Of a DNA stretch of 64,000 nt, positions 21,976 to 36,293 are shown piece after piece. Below the pieces are notes generated by a model, which saw only the letters and a list, made by a program, of their open reading frames with translations, was not told the origin of the DNA and did no database searches. The stretch is from positions 1-64,000 of the forward strand of contig VWZL01000732.1 of the NCBI GenBank assembly GCA_013396915.1. The letters are read 5' to 3'. The stretch comes from Stercorarius parasiticus. Taxonomy: Eukaryota > Chordata > Aves > Charadriiformes > Stercorariidae. The position numbers and the translations under genes are program-made. Position 1 is the stretch's first letter, and each line of letters opens with the position of its first letter.

Positions 21976-24900
21976 CACCCCGTAAACTGGGGGGCAACTC
22001 CACGTCCCCCTGGGTGACGGCATCACCCCAATCCCGCCACCTTCACAGAAGCAGAGTGAAAGTGCTGAGATTTAAGCCCCTGTTTAAGCGCAGGGATGCT
22101 CTTTATAATTAACCGCTGGTGCTGCAGCTTCGCCTCTGCTGTTCGGAACAGCCTGTGCAAAAACTCGCAGCCCTGGCTTGGAGTAGCCCTCCAGCTTACC
22201 TGCTGCCCTGGGGCTGGGAAGATGTCCCATCAGCCACCCACTCTTACCTGCTCCCCCCCTCGCAGCCTTTGCCTTCAAAACCCTACCCACGTAGGTTTGG
22301 CTCGTGTATGGGGGACGCAGGATGGCAGCTGCTCTGCTGCACATCACCCACTCCCACCCAGAAAACTCCTTCTAAAAGTCAGGTCCTCACCTCTGAAAGA
22401 TGATGGTGGCTCTGGCCAGTGGCTCATTGCTCCCTCCTTGTAATATGATCAATGCAGGTTTGTAAAAACACCGCAGGTCCTTGTACGGTAGCTCCATCCC
22501 ACCCCAGGAAAAAACAACTCCTCATCAGCTCAAACTGCCTGTAAAGTCCTGAGTTTTTGCTCCAGCAGAGGGTTTCTCTTTCCCTTGCATCAGGCTATGA
22601 TTTTGCAGCCCTGGTCAGCCACTGATGGCACTGCCAGCCTCAGCCTTTCCCGGAGAACACTTGGGAGTGCATCAGCAAGGACTTGTCACAGTGCCTGGCA
22701 CCTGAGGACAAAGAGACAAAAAGATGGCACTGCCCTGCCAGCCCTCACCTTCAGGGCTGCTTGGATGCGCACCAGCTCCAAGGCGGGGGAAGAAATCTCA
22801 AAGAGATGTTTCTGGGCTGATTAAAGCTAATTAGCTCAAATGATGGCTCTGAAGGGAAATGTTTCTTATTTCAGTTCCCGCTGACTTGGGCCCAAGCCTG
22901 GTTTTCATAAGGCCAGTAACTGCAAACAGATAGGGCCCTTTCATTGGAAACAGGCAGCGCAGGATATAATTAAAGAAGTATGCACTGGCATCTCAAAGAA
23001 CCGTTTTCAATTACTGCTGTTTCAAGAGGATTAAGGGGAAATATTTTAAACAAGACCACTGCAAAAATAGATTTTGTTTGTCATTAGCTTTGAAATAATA
23101 TTTGACTTAAGGGCTGAAATTTCCATATGCCCGGTCTGCCTCTGGTGGCACTTTCCCCAAGGGCTGGGAAGAGGCTGATTCATAGACGCATGGGAGCTGG
23201 GAGCACAGCTCCCTGTGTACGGCCCTATTTCCAGATGGGAAATACCCTCCTTTTTTCCTGACCAGTTTTCTCTCTGTGCCAGCCTGGAAGTGATGCATGG
23301 GGCAGCCTCAGACACGAGGAACACGCTACAAGGGACTTGTTTGGTTACCCGACTGCTCTTGGGGACACATTGCCACATCCTTTGGATGGGAATACCCTCC
23401 CATGGACAGAGTGATGGCTCCGTTAGTCCATGTGTTTTCCTTGGCCAGGACAGCCATACCTCTGACCCTTGCGATTTGCTGCTGTATCTCTGCACAGCAT
23501 GAGCCCATGGGTGTGAATTCAGGCCGGTCTGTTCTGCCAGTGGCCACACAGGTGGCCTGGAAGATGCTGTTTTGCCATAGTCACCGCAATAGTAAAAAGA
23601 TGCTGGCTCCAGCCTCCCTGCATCTCTGCCTCTCCCTGCTCAGGCTGTACCTTCACAACAGGGATGAAGCTGGAGCTAATCACAGGAGTGGAGCAGCATC
23701 CGTGATCCTTGCCTGGGACCCCTTCTTGGGGTTGCAGTGTAGAGCTTCTGCACAAGACTAGAAATGGAGCCAGAAAGGGTAAGACAAATTTGCTCTATTT
23801 TCCCTCCCCACCTTTCCCAGTGTGTGGACAGGACACAGCCTGGGGTGTGCGAAACCCACAGTCATGTGGGGCAGAAGTGAGTGGCAGTCACACTGTGAGC
23901 ACTGTAACGTACCCAAGTAGGATGGGGACCACCTCACCCAACCACAGACATCTCAGTGTCGGCATTTGTTGAACACTTGGAACACCTGAGATACCTACAG
24001 ACAATCAGGAGAAGTCGGTGACTATCCATATGAAAGGATCCCAGACTCATACCTGCAGGTTCAACACCTAATTATCAGGCAACTCAAGTGCAATGAGGGT
24101 CTCCAAGCTTCCTTTGGCATGTGCAAAGTGTTCTTCTTCCCTTTGCAGGGGTTGACTTCCCAGAGGAAAGGGCTGTTTCTCAGAGCACCTGGGACAGTCA
24201 GGCTCCCGGCTCCCATGGGGCTCCTAAAGGCCTGTGTGAAGTCAACAGCATGGGAAGGGCCCAGCCACAGAGCGGTGAGAAGGGCTCTCCACTGACATTT
24301 GCACAGGGAGCTTATGAGGCTCAAGCAACAGAAACACTGGTCCTAGCAGGATCATGAGAAATCATTTCTCTGCGCTATTTACAGCAACCGAGGACATATT
24401 TTTCCTTTCGGAAACACCACAAGGAGGATGTTTCTCATGGCTGTTGAGAAAGAGGGGTCCACCTTGGGGAATAGCTTGGGTTGGGGTGCGTAAGCTTGGG
24501 GCAGCAAGGCAACACATCAAAGAGAGCCTAGGACACCAAAACCAGAGTGTGGCCACTTCCATGTCAAAGTGCAGAGCTGTTGGCACCAGCTCAGACTCTG
24601 GTACATGAGAGGAGCATCAACAGGCTGCAGAGATGTCTAAGGAGCAGAGGCACCAACAGATGGCTCCTCTCCCTGTGCATGGGCCAGAGGCATTTCCAAA
24701 TGCATGGCAGCTGGGTCCAGGGCACACATGGCAGCTTCCCTGTCCCGCAAAGCAACCGATGGGCAATGAAAAGGCTGTAAGGGGTGGGTTACCTTCCATG
24801 TTGATGGAGATACATAACCCAAAGGATTACCCAAAGTGCTTCGTATCTCCAGAACTGCAGGCTTTAGGCAGCATGAGAGGTTCAGAGGGCTCCATCTCAG

Positions 24901-27900
24901 CCACAAAGGCTCCAAATACACCACAAGAACTAGTGGAAGAGAGAAAATAACACACCAAACCAGATTAGGTCAAATAAGTAAGCCTAGACCCCTGCAGAAT
25001 TCACACTGTTAGCAGCTTTTGGATGGCTGTTGGGCTAAAAGCACCTGGGAGGAGGCCACCAGCCCCAGGAAGCAGGGACCAGGAGATGCACCTTCAGCTG
25101 TGAGCTTAGAGCAAAAGCATAGCTACAAAGACCTGCAAAAATAATGTCACCCAGAAGCCGGACAGTAGGGAGAGGAGGGCATATGCAGGAGGGCATATGT
25201 CTGCAAAGATGGGGAAAGAAAATGGATAGTTCAAGGAAAGAGGAGCATGGGCATAAGGCTGAAGAAATGCCTCCTTTCCATCTGCAGTATTCCAGTCCCT
25301 GTAAAATCCAAGTCATCACTAGTGCAATCAGTTCTCCTGCAGGTAATCCAGCATCTTCTCGTGGAACCCCTGATGCCACTTCCAGTGGTCTCAGGTCAGC
25401 CTTGTGCCCATGCTGAGAGGCGGCACAGCCCAGAGGAGGGCCCACAGCAGGATGGCAGCTGGTGGCCTCCTACACACACCTTTCCCCTTCACTGCTGGAT
25501 GCCACACCACACCGTCGGACCCTCTTGACTGCTGGTTTCCAGCACAGCAACAAGCTTCAGATTGTGGGTCTATGGTTTCCACTTCTGCTGCCCCCTCCCA
25601 CACATGCAGGGCCCTGGTCCCATCTCCTCCATCCTCAACCTACTCCCCAGCTCCTCTCCAAAGAGCTGTTTGACTTTTCTTCTCCCATCTCTCCCATGCA
25701 TCTCCAGCCATTCCTGCTTCTCCCATCCAGCCTTTTGCCATCTCTCCTGCGGCAAGGCAGAGCTGGGGCTGCAGGACCAGCCTCGAGTGCCCCAGGTCCG
25801 TGCATGGGCACCGGACCATGATCCTACATCATATCCTGCTGGCAGAGGAGGGGAGGACATGGCTGGGCAGGAGATGTGCTACCCTCCCTCCCCCCTGCCC
25901 ACCTTCCTCCCCTCTCCTACCACAGCCACTCCGGCCCCTCTGCATCACTGCCAGGCATCAATCAGCTGATGGACATGCTCTCTACTATCCCTGGCATGGG
26001 CCAGAGTCAATCCTGGTGCTTGACAACCATTTATAAGACCACAAAACACCACCGTGATCCCTGTCAGCACCGATTCCTCCCACCACAGGGCCGGGTGGCC
26101 TCTCTCAAGACTCCTGCAAGCCCTCCAGGAAATATCCCGCAGAGAACAAAATTAGATGTCAAAGAGCAGAAGGATTTCAGCTCTGGCTGAGCTCTGGCAG
26201 GTGCCCAAAGCTGGGAAGGAGAAAAGTGTTATGAAAACATTCATCAGAAGGCGGTGAGAAATTAGACGTAGGTCACTTGAACTCCAGCCCTGAGAAAAGG
26301 GGTCAAGCCCACAGGGTAAAGCCCAGCTGGATGGGAAGAAGCCAGCGGAGTTTTTTTGGAGAAGGAACTGCTTGGTTTGTTAATTTGATGAAATCCCTTA
26401 GGCTGGGTTTTTCCTCCACTTGGGATTACAGGTCTGGCCCCACTTGCTCGCTCCTGCTCGGTGGGGGACGGCGGTGCCTCTCCTGCCAACGCCACGGAGC
26501 GGCTCGTGCCTTGTGTGTGATGCTTAGATTTTGGGCACGGACCACACAGCTGGCAGCACTGTCAGGTGATTTTACTAGACAAAACACAAGAGCCGCTTGC
26601 CTGTAGGACGCAAACAGGTTGGGCATTAATGACATGGTCCAGCCCAGGAGATTGGGTCTGGTCTAAGCAAGTGGCAGTATGACGTGAGTCTCCTTTTAAT
26701 ACATAGTTTTGGGATTGTGGAGCAGTTTTCTGGCTGCTATTTGACAGCCTTTCACAGATGCCAAACTTACACTTTCAAAAGCAATTGATTTTTGAGCACA
26801 TTGTCTCAAAGGCACTTTGTCTCCCAAGAGAAACTTCCTTTTGAAAACAGCGTCCTAAAGCTCTTGGGGCCCTTGCAAGATGTTTTGCTTTTATATTACC
26901 ATTTTTAAAGAGCCGTTAAAGGAGGATGTGAGGCAATGGATGGGACCCCATGAACAAATTCAGTTATCTGTGGTCCTTGTGTTTATTTTTTTTTTCTGTG
27001 GAAAAAAGTCCTTTTTCACTTTCAAGCATTTAGAGTGGCTGCACGCACCAACAGACCTCACAAAATATTTCCATTACCTGGCCGTTCATATTTTGGACAT
27101 GCTACTGAGTGGATTAACTGATGGGTTGACCTCCTGAGCTCTTCCAATAACTTTGCGAGTGTTTTTTGAGACAAGCACAGCATTGCTGGAGAAGAGAGAG
27201 AAGTATTTGTTGGTTTTGATGGCTTGCATATGTGAGTGTTCGCTTTGAAACCGTGGCCTTTTGGGGATGGGATAGGTAGACTCCTAATAGGATGCTGCTT
27301 TCTACCCTGAGGAAGTGTTTGGACCGGTCCCGAACACAGCCCTGGAGACTCTCCAAAGACAGCATTTCCTTGCACATCCCCCAGGAGGTCGCTCCATCCA
27401 GGTCGCTGCAGCGCCGATTGGCAGCCAAGTTTATTCTCCCTCTACTCCCAGCTCCAGCCTACCCTGGAAAGGCCAGCATCCTTGCGAGAGCTACTTCTTG
27501 GGAGATTTATAGCGGGGCTCGGCGGCCGTACACAGTTCAGGGTTTACACAAATGCCGGGCAATGTCCCAGCACCGAGTGCTGACTCAGGCGCCCTCCCAT
27601 GCGATGCTCCCACGTCACCGCTTCAAAACGGGCCTCGTGGAGCAACCGTGCTGACGTTTCATGCTGTCACGGACTGTAACAGCCAACGGAGCGTCCAAAT
27701 CATGGAGCTTCGCGTCCTGGAGAGAAGGGGTTTTAAATCTTCCCCTCCCCAGCCCCTGACCTCAAGCAAACACAACGTAATTGGGTTGTCCCGGCTGGTG
27801 ACGGGTTTGATTCATTTTCCTGTGGGGAGATCTTTCTGGCTGGTTGGACAAAGAGGCTCCACGGTCCTGGCTCAGTTTCCAGTGCCTGCAAAAGGACCAG

Positions 27901-30900
27901 CTCACAGGAGCCCCCACCAGAGCCCTCCTGTGCCTGCCGGGCACCGCCGGCCCCTAGGACACCGTCACGGGTGATGGTGGGTCGAAGGGCTGATGCAGAA
28001 TAACGGTCTCACCTGCACTTTGGGGGAAAAAATATTCTCCACTGCAAGAAAAGGCAAAGTGTGGTAAGTGAGGGAGATTCCCAAGAGGAGGGAGAAGGAC
28101 ACCCTTGCTGTGGCTGCCGAAGGAGAGGACAATGGGGAGGAGATGCTGTAAATCCTCCCCTTTACAGAGACACCTGCTGCAGCTCCATGGGTGGATTCAC
28201 GACTTCTAGCCTAGGCGCTGATGATACAGACCACATTCCAGCAGCCTGGGATGCTAAAATATGGCACAGAAAGGCTTTTTTTTTTTTTTACTCCTTACCC
28301 CTGATGTCAAAAAGCTCCATTATTTCTTAGACATGATGGTACGTGGTATTTAATTTTTTACCTCACTGTGGGTTTTTGGAGCTGCCCGGTTCTCATAAGC
28401 CCTGCCTGTGCATCTGTATCTCTATTCCCCTCTTGGGAAGTGCCCCCACCTCTTTCCTGGAGAAGTGGAAGCTGCAAATGCCATAGCACCATCTGGCTGC
28501 AGCAGAAAAATGGTCCTTTCTGCAGCAATTCGGCTGATGCCCCAACTCCCCACCCCGCACCTGAACGAGCCTCCAGTCTCTGCTCTTCCCAGCAGTATCT
28601 CCGTTCCTGGAAATTCAAGGCACAGCCAAAAAGCTGTAGACCTGTTTATGACTTGTTGTAAAAACATGATAAACGGCTGCTCAGAAAACATCTCCTCTGT
28701 GCTGCTCCTCATATGCTCCTTGCCTGCATTTTAATAAGCTAATGTTTGGGAATAGTTAAGTAGCTGTCTTGAGTTGTTTAACTCTATAGCCACAGATATT
28801 TCACTGAGCTGACGTGGGATTTATGCCTCAATAATGCAATAATGTTTGGTAAGCATGGCGGTTTTGGGGAGATTTATGTCCCATCAGCAATCCGAGAGGG
28901 ATTTATAGGGCCCATCAGAGGTAGGGTTACAGGAGGTGCCATCTGAGAGACACCGAGAGCCCTGTGTCTTACTGCTGGAGGGTGATTCCTTGGAGAGACC
29001 AAGTCCTGGAGCAACCAAGTCCTGGCTACAGCCTGCTGAGATATTGCCCTGCTGATGTTTTTCATTAATAAAACTAAACACAAGGGCTAAGGGAGCTGCC
29101 TGGTGGTGGAAAGCATTTTGTAATGTGCTTTCCTTCTTCCAGTTCTGTGATGGGTGAGAAAGGGTGGCTGGGAACCCACTGCAACCCAGCCCCCAGGAGG
29201 AGGCCATGGCCATCACCTGGCTCATATTCTGTCTGGGAAGAGGCCAGGGGTGACCACGCTGCTGCCACGTCATCCTTTGGAGCTGCCCCTCAAAAGGTGA
29301 GAACTGGCCGACAACAACCGCTTTGAGGCAGCAGCAGGATGCCTGGAGCAGGGATGAAGCCCAGTAGGGCTACAGGACATCCATTTCCAAGAGATGGAGA
29401 AGGACCATCTCTCCCAGTCACTCTCCAAATCACTTCACTACGCTGCTATTTAAGTGCAAACCGTATGAGTTGTGGACAAGCTGCATTACAGACAAACGTA
29501 AATTCAGTGTCTCAGGCGACTTTCCAGAGCAGTCCCGGTATGACAGAGTTCCCGTGTCTGGGCTTTCCCAGGGAACACTGCCTAGGAAACAAATCCTCAT
29601 CTCCAGCAAGTTCAGGAGACCTTTTTCTCTGCTGGGACAGCCTCCTTAACTGCTTTTTGACTGCTAGAGGTTTGACCGCTGTTTTTGCAATTTCCCTGTC
29701 AGGGGTTTCCTGCCAGAAATCAAGCCAAAGAAATCCTTGAAAGTACAAGGGGGAAAAAAAAAAGAAATCTTTTTTCTTTGTTTAGGAGAGCCGACAAAGT
29801 TTGTGTAAACTTCTCAAAGTGTGGTAGACCTGTGAGAGGCTCAGTTGCACCCCAGGACACGAGCTCTGGAGCATTGCTTTTCCTTGAGTCCCAACAGCCA
29901 ATGCGCTTCCCAAGACGAATTTCTTTGGGTTGAAATTGTTCCCTCCTGGGTCTCAGATTAAACATACGTCATCAGCAAGATTCATATTATTAAAATAACT
30001 GTAATCAAGTGATTGGTTTTGCAAGAAGCAGGTGCTGGAGGGAGAAACAAGGCTCCAGAGCAGAGTGTTTGAGCTGCTGAGCTGAAGGACCACGGTGCTG
30101 AGAGCTGCATCATCTTTGCTTTCCAGCTCTCATGGTGAAAAAATAAAGCAGGTCAAGTTTGGTGAGAACTACACTAGCTTTAGATGTTGCTTCACTCCTG
30201 GCAGTTGTTAGGACAAGTTTGGTCTTTACTTGTGCAAACAACGCCACAACCTCCTGTAACAAAGCTGTGTCTGGCAGCACCATGACTTGCTCAGCCTCAT
30301 GAAGAGGAGACCAGGACAGGCTTTGGCTGCTCTGTTCAGCAGCCCTTTGGCTTGAGGGTACCATTTACTAAATGCAGAATTGTCCATGTATCCAGATATC
30401 CTTCAACCAGACCCTCCCCTAAGCTGCCAGAGCTCAGCTGGAAGGAAAGAACCCCATTCTATCTTTGGAGACATCCCTAGAACATCAGGATGGATACATC
30501 CAACCCTGAGATGTTGAGGTGGAGTAAGGCAACTTACATCTCCTAGGAATGACCAAACAAAATATGAAAGGGCATCAAAATGTTAAAAATCTCCTTCCTT
30601 GCTGGCCAGTTTTTGATCAACTTCTCTGAGCAGGCTCTGGCACTAGAAGGAGCTGGCGCTCCCTGGGTTCGCAAGGCGGCACACCATGCTTTGAAAAAGC
30701 TCCTTGCTTTTGCCGCTAACGTGGGAATTGCTATTAATCAGCAAGCATACGTGTCCCCATTACTCATTCATAATGAGACATGGATGACCGTGCTGCCATC
30801 CCAGCCAGCAGGCCAGTGTCTTCAAGCAGTGTTTGGTTAATGACCCATACCTTGAAGGTATCCCAGGAAAAACAAGCACAGGCAGAGTCACCCAGTGTCA

Positions 30901-33900
30901 AATAAACTGTGAATGTTAGATTTCATTAAAACAGTGACGTCTGAGTACATAAGAGTTTTGGAGGGGTTTTCACATTTTCAGTCTTCTCTTGAAAGGTTTT
31001 GGATTTGTTTGTTCAGTCTAGTTTTCAGCCAGGAAAAACAGGTTTTTTTTCTTTTTTAAACAAATCCCTCCAACTCTTTTTTTTCTTTTTTTAACTAGGA
31101 AAGGTGAGCAAAAAGCATGGAGCCAAAGAGGCTTTTCAGCCACGTTAACACAAACTCATCCTTCCTCCCTTCCAGAAAATGACCATTTGGGACAAAAGCC
31201 CCCATTGCACCAGCCAGGAACAGGGACAGAAGGGCTCATTGCAGCTCTCTCCAGTGGGGTCCCCTAGACCTTGCATGGGTCCAGCCCCAACACACAGAGC
31301 AGACCCTCACTCCAAGCCCTGCTCACACTCACTCCATCTCTTCCAAGGACCTACCTCCTCTCCATCCCTTCCTCTTTCTTTTCCCTTCTTCCTTTTGTTG
31401 TCCCAGTGGAGCTGTGATACCTATTAGGATTTGATGAAAAAAAAAAGGGCATGTGGGGTGGCCAGATGGGAGAGCAGAGCCCAGACCTTCAGAGGGCAAC
31501 CACAGGCGTATCAACCACAGCTGTGATGTCCAAGTTGGAGGCAACGTCACAGCTCCATTGCGAGTCCACGTGCAAACTACCCCCCATGCAGCAACATGAG
31601 GAGCACAACTAAGGAATGCCCACACCAGACAATGTCCTTTGTCAAGGTCCTGCACTGAGGGACAAGTCTCCAAACACATCCTTTTGAGCACCTTCGCACT
31701 GCCATTGAGCACGTGCTTCTCCCCACTGGTTTTGACAAAGACAACACATGCAACACAATTAGCTTGAGGTTACACACATGCACCAAAGCCACCTCCTCAA
31801 AGGAAAGTTGTTGAACGGGACCCACCTTTGCACGCACAGCTTCCTCGGGTTGTGTGCCGGGGGTAAACACACACGTGTGTGTGGCTGCACTGGGCACTTT
31901 CATGCTTATACCCTCCCCATATCACCCTGGCCACCTGCGCTGGGACAGCGAGGGCTGAAGATTGACCACAGCAATGAAGGTGCTTCCAGGGCTCCCATCC
32001 AGCGGACAGAGAGCAAACGTCCTGGCACCCTTAGTGGTTTATGATGTGGGTTTTTTATCAAGGAAAATAGTAACTTTGCTGATTTTTCTGTTCTAATCCT
32101 GTTCCATTCTCGGTAACTACTCTTATTGTAATCAACAGCATCGTAGCCCAGACTCGAAGGCTAATGACTGTTGATGGGAAATATTTTGTTTCATAACAGT
32201 GGCTGCAGCCAGCAGAGCACATGAGAACATTTTTTCATGAACGTGGAAGATGCTATTTTTAACTGTTCTCCCCCATATTTATGGTACTTGGAGGAAAGAT
32301 GCGCCAGTTTAAACACATTGCAGCAATATGCACCACTTAACCCTGGCTGTGCCATGGAGAGGGGGCATGCAAAAGTCCCAGTCTGGTGGCTGGGTGGTGG
32401 GATGACCACGCTTGCTGTAGGGTGGTTTCCTCACTGTCCATCCATCTACAGCTTTACAGCACCCAACACCAAGACTATCACCACCAGGACCCGACACTGT
32501 GTTCTGTGCATTGCCACCCAACCCAAAAATGCACCTTTTGGTGCTGGCTCTGGGACAGCAGCAGGGAGGGACCAGGGTCCATTTGTGCCAAGTGCTGCAG
32601 ACATCCAGAGAGGGACATAAGAGCTTGGGCAGAGCAAGAGGTGGTTGATGAAGATGGTCACCAGATGGGTACAAGTCTCCCAGATGTCACCCAATGCATT
32701 CCTCCCTTTGATGGCATCCTTCAACCCCCGCTGGGAGGGTCCTTCTCCTTGAGCAGGGAGCATCCCCCATGCCCACTGTCTTTACCATCTTTAAAGCCCT
32801 GTTCAGCACTGTGGCTTCCATTCCTTAGTGAAGCACAGATACACCAAAAAAACAGACCTGCTGAGGTTGGAAAGGCTCCAGGTAGACCTAAGATCTCCCA
32901 ACCAGGGCACCAGAGATGTCGCAAACCCAACACCACTAGTGCAGACAGAAGCGGTGTTTAAGCATATAGTTGGTTGAAATCACCTTCCTCCGTGTCCAAC
33001 AAAAATATGTTCTTAGTAGTCATGGAGCTAAGTGGAGTCACCCAGAATTATGATTTCCTTTCAACAGATATTTCATCTTTGGGCTGTCACTGTCACTCAG
33101 GCCATGATTAAAACAATAAACCCCGGAGAAGCCACCCTGCTCCCCGTCAACAGCTGCTTCTCCTCCACACGCTGCGATGGGAGCCATTCATCACCAAAAA
33201 GAGGGAGGGGAAATTAAAGACAGATTATTATTATTTATTATTCAGAGCTGCCATATTTGGCCAGCAAGCTCTCCTTGGTAACGCGAGGGTGGCCACAGCT
33301 GCCGCCTCACAGATGTCAACGGAGGAGGGGGCAGTCGCCCTGGTGTTAGGGATGAGTTACTGCTGCACGTGCTCAGCACCTCTACTACCTTCATCTTTCT
33401 TCTCATGCAACAGACAAGTCATTTTATTGGAAGGATTCCCCTTATTTACTTTTGAAAAACCTTCTTGGACATTTGCATTCCATCAGTGAAACCCCACCTT
33501 GACAAACAGAAAAAAAATTTCAAGTATCAGTTATTGCCAAAATAACCAATAAGTGCATCACTGTGAATCTCAGCCCTGCTCCCTGTGATCTTGGGCAGGC
33601 CATTCTCATGGGCTTCTGCTCTTCCTGCCCAGTGTCTCAACCTGGATGGCATCATGGGCCCCCTCACAGCCTTAAATGAACTGGCTGATGGGGAAGGAGC
33701 AGACATCCAGGTTGTCCTCTGAACCTGCAACGCAGTTTAGTCTGTGCATGCAATTATTGGAGAGATGATGGGCAAGATCCAGCCACCTGGGCTGACCGGA
33801 GGGCTCCTTGCACAGTTGAAGGAGACACCTAGAGCTAACCCATGGCAGAGATGCTAGAGAAAACAGCGTGCATCCTTCCAAGCTCAGGACATGAAGCATC

Positions 33901-35059
33901 CCGCTCGGACATTTCACTTGGAACACAAAGACAGGCATTGCAGAAATGCAACAGTTTTCTTGGAGTTTGTTTTCCAAAGGCTCAACATGTTCCACTTCAG
34001 TAAGGCTGGAAAAATCTATCGTGTCAGTGCTCCTGCCATGCCTGCATATATTTGCATTTTCCTTACAGTATTTTTAGAGATTTCTACCCCTCGGCCTGAT
34101 TTGGGATGAAGTCAAATATGCAAAATCTTGGAAGCTGCCGCAGGAAACGAAACTCCATTTTTCAACCAGCTTTAGATACAGCCTTTGGCCGTGGTGATAA
34201 ATTTTCTGCCAGCCTGGAAAGCTGCACTCGCCTCCCAGATAAGGGCCCAACATGGTCCAGAAGGTCCATTTGTCCCCCAGCCAGCCCGGGGAGGTGCTGC
34301 TGTCCCACCCCTCTGAGAATGGGATGAAACTTCCCACAAGAGGCTACTTCTCTGACAGGAGGCAACAGCAAGAGAGGGTGCATGGCAGAGCTCCCTGGCT
34401 CCTTGTCCCATCCAGCCCTCCCGAGCCAGAGGAGCAGAGAGCTCGGCTATCTCTCCATGCCTCGTCAGCTCTCCTCCAAGACAGCCCCATTCCCTGAGGG
34501 TTCTGTATCTACAAGACACACGTCTTACTGCTGAGGCAGGGGAGGAAATGATGGGGCTGGCTTGGAAGAAACTCAGTTTCCAGCTCTACAGAATGACAAG
34601 CCTTGGCTTGACCCACACATCCACCGAAGGCTCACCAGCACAGCTCCTCCAGAAAGCATTCCTACCTGCACCGCTACAACCACGGGCAGTTTTGTGACAA
34701 AGCTTTTTGAGGCAGAGCACCTGCTGTGGGTGTCAACTCCTTTCACTGCAGCATGGACTTGGTTTGTCCTCCTGGTCAAACATACACCTTTCTGGTCCAC
34801 ACTGAGCAGCGCTTCCCAGGCTCTTCACCTGAGCTCGTTTTCCTGCTGAGAAGGACACCCTTAGTTGTCTTCACCCCCCTCATAGCAGGGGATGAAGCAC
34901 ACTCTGGAACTGTGTTTGTTTTTCCACTAGCCACAGAGAGGCTTTCATAGAGCTACATCCCATCAGATTAATCCTGCCTTCATCTCTATTTTGACCATAG
35001 TCCACATGTGTTACCAGGTAAGTCCCAAACCTGCACGACTGATGGAAGGAGAGCCACCA
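21976..35059. other. Long intergenic sequence, no recognised gene
   Basis: About 13 kb without a supported coding exon, RNA gene or clear repeat. Many frames of 60-150 residues occur on both strands, but they overlap, lack splice-consistent continuation and match no family I recognise. The mammalian gene MROH9 would lie in this interval; no exon of it was recognised. The A/T-rich stretch 22820-23105 stands out as possible conserved regulatory DNA. Confidence 0.45.
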
Positions 35060-35221
35060 TGTTGCCCAGAGAGGTGGTGGAGGCCCCATCCCTGGAGACA
35101 TTCAAGGCCAGGCTTGATGAGGCTCTGAGCAACCTGATCTAGTTAAAGATGGCTCTGCTTATTGCAGGGGGGTTGGACTAGATGACCTTTAAAGGTCCCT
35201 TCCGACCCAATACATTCTATG
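35060..35221 (+). mobile_element. CR1: CR1 LINE fragment, short, plus orientation
   Basis: It runs from GTTGCCCAGAGAGGTGGTGG through CCCTGGAGACATTCAAGGCC and GGTTGGACTAGATGACC to ACATTCTAT. It is about 160 bp and more diverged than the other copies. Confidence 0.88.
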
Positions 35222-36275
35222 TTAGCTCAGCAGTGTTGTGAGGACCCACCTCAGAAGCACAGTGTGACCTTTCCTGTCCAGGGACAAGCTTTGCTGAGAG
35301 CACCCACCATGCCAAACCTATGGTGGGAGGAGGGAGCCATGGGAAACCCACACATCCCATGCTCACCTCGGGGAAAGCTCACCACCTCCTCCGCTCATTG
35401 GGGTTGGCCATGTAGGAGCTCTCATCTCCTTCGCACGCAGCTGCTTGTTGGGCAAGTGAGACTGGTCTCACTGCCCAGCCCCAGGGTAGCCCAGCCCCCA
35501 AAATGGGGTGCTCTGTGGTGTCCTGAGATATGTTTACAAAGTCGCTAATTTTATCACCTCCCATTCGCAAGCAGGGTTCCACCCGGCCCTGTGCTGAAAC
35601 CAGCTCTGGGCTGGAAAACAGCAGCTGTGAGACAACATCTGGCATCGCTCGGACAGGCAGAGGCAGGAAGCGAAGGAAAACAGCGTCTGTCCAAGGCTGC
35701 CGAGGGACTCCAGCTAGACAGAGCACAGAATTTGGCCAAGGCGCTGGAAAGAGTAACTCTAATCTTAAAAAAGTTATTAAAAAAAAAAAAAGACAAGACT
35801 TTGCAAGATGCGGGTTGCCGTTTGTCATCCTTCAGCCTACTGTTAACTCCTGCCATGCCTCTCCCTGCCGTGACATGGAGATGTCAACCCCTCCTGCCTT
35901 AGTGTCATTGGGCTTCACCTTCACATCTGGAGACCTCAGGGCCACATCCCAACGTTGTCTCCAGAACCTCGGCACACAGGCTGGGATGCTGCAGGGGAGC
36001 ACAGGGCAAGGTCCAGCCACCTCCTGGCCCCACCTTGATAGAGGACAACCCCTTACTTTTCAACTTCATTTAAAAATCAACACCTGGCTCTTAGATGAGG
36101 CAACAACCCTGCCTAGGATTCCCCCCTCCTCATGGCATTCTGGCCCCAGCAGCCCCACCAATGCCCTCCTGCCCCACAGCAGGCACCACAGGCTGTGGAA
36201 AAGGGTTTGGGCACAGCTTATGGTCCCCACCAGCCCCCCAAAAGTGATTGCTGACCTTCCTTCCCTCCCAGAGAC

Positions 36276-36293
36276 TTTTTTTTTTTTTTTTTT
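36276..36293. repeat. Poly-T run (18 T)
   Basis: A simple homopolymer. There is no retroposed gene beside it that I can recognise. Confidence 0.85.

Noticed and set aside
27552..27974. 140-codon plus-strand frame in a moderately GC-rich stretch
   Set aside because: No recognised domain and low-complexity Pro/Ser/Arg content; not enough to call a gene.
30580..30840. 86-codon plus-strand frame with a protein-like look (WVRKAAHHALKKLLAFAANVG)
   Set aside because: No family recognised, no splice-consistent partner exons, and no sign of codon constraint visible by eye. Could be tested for MROH-like similarity but not supported.
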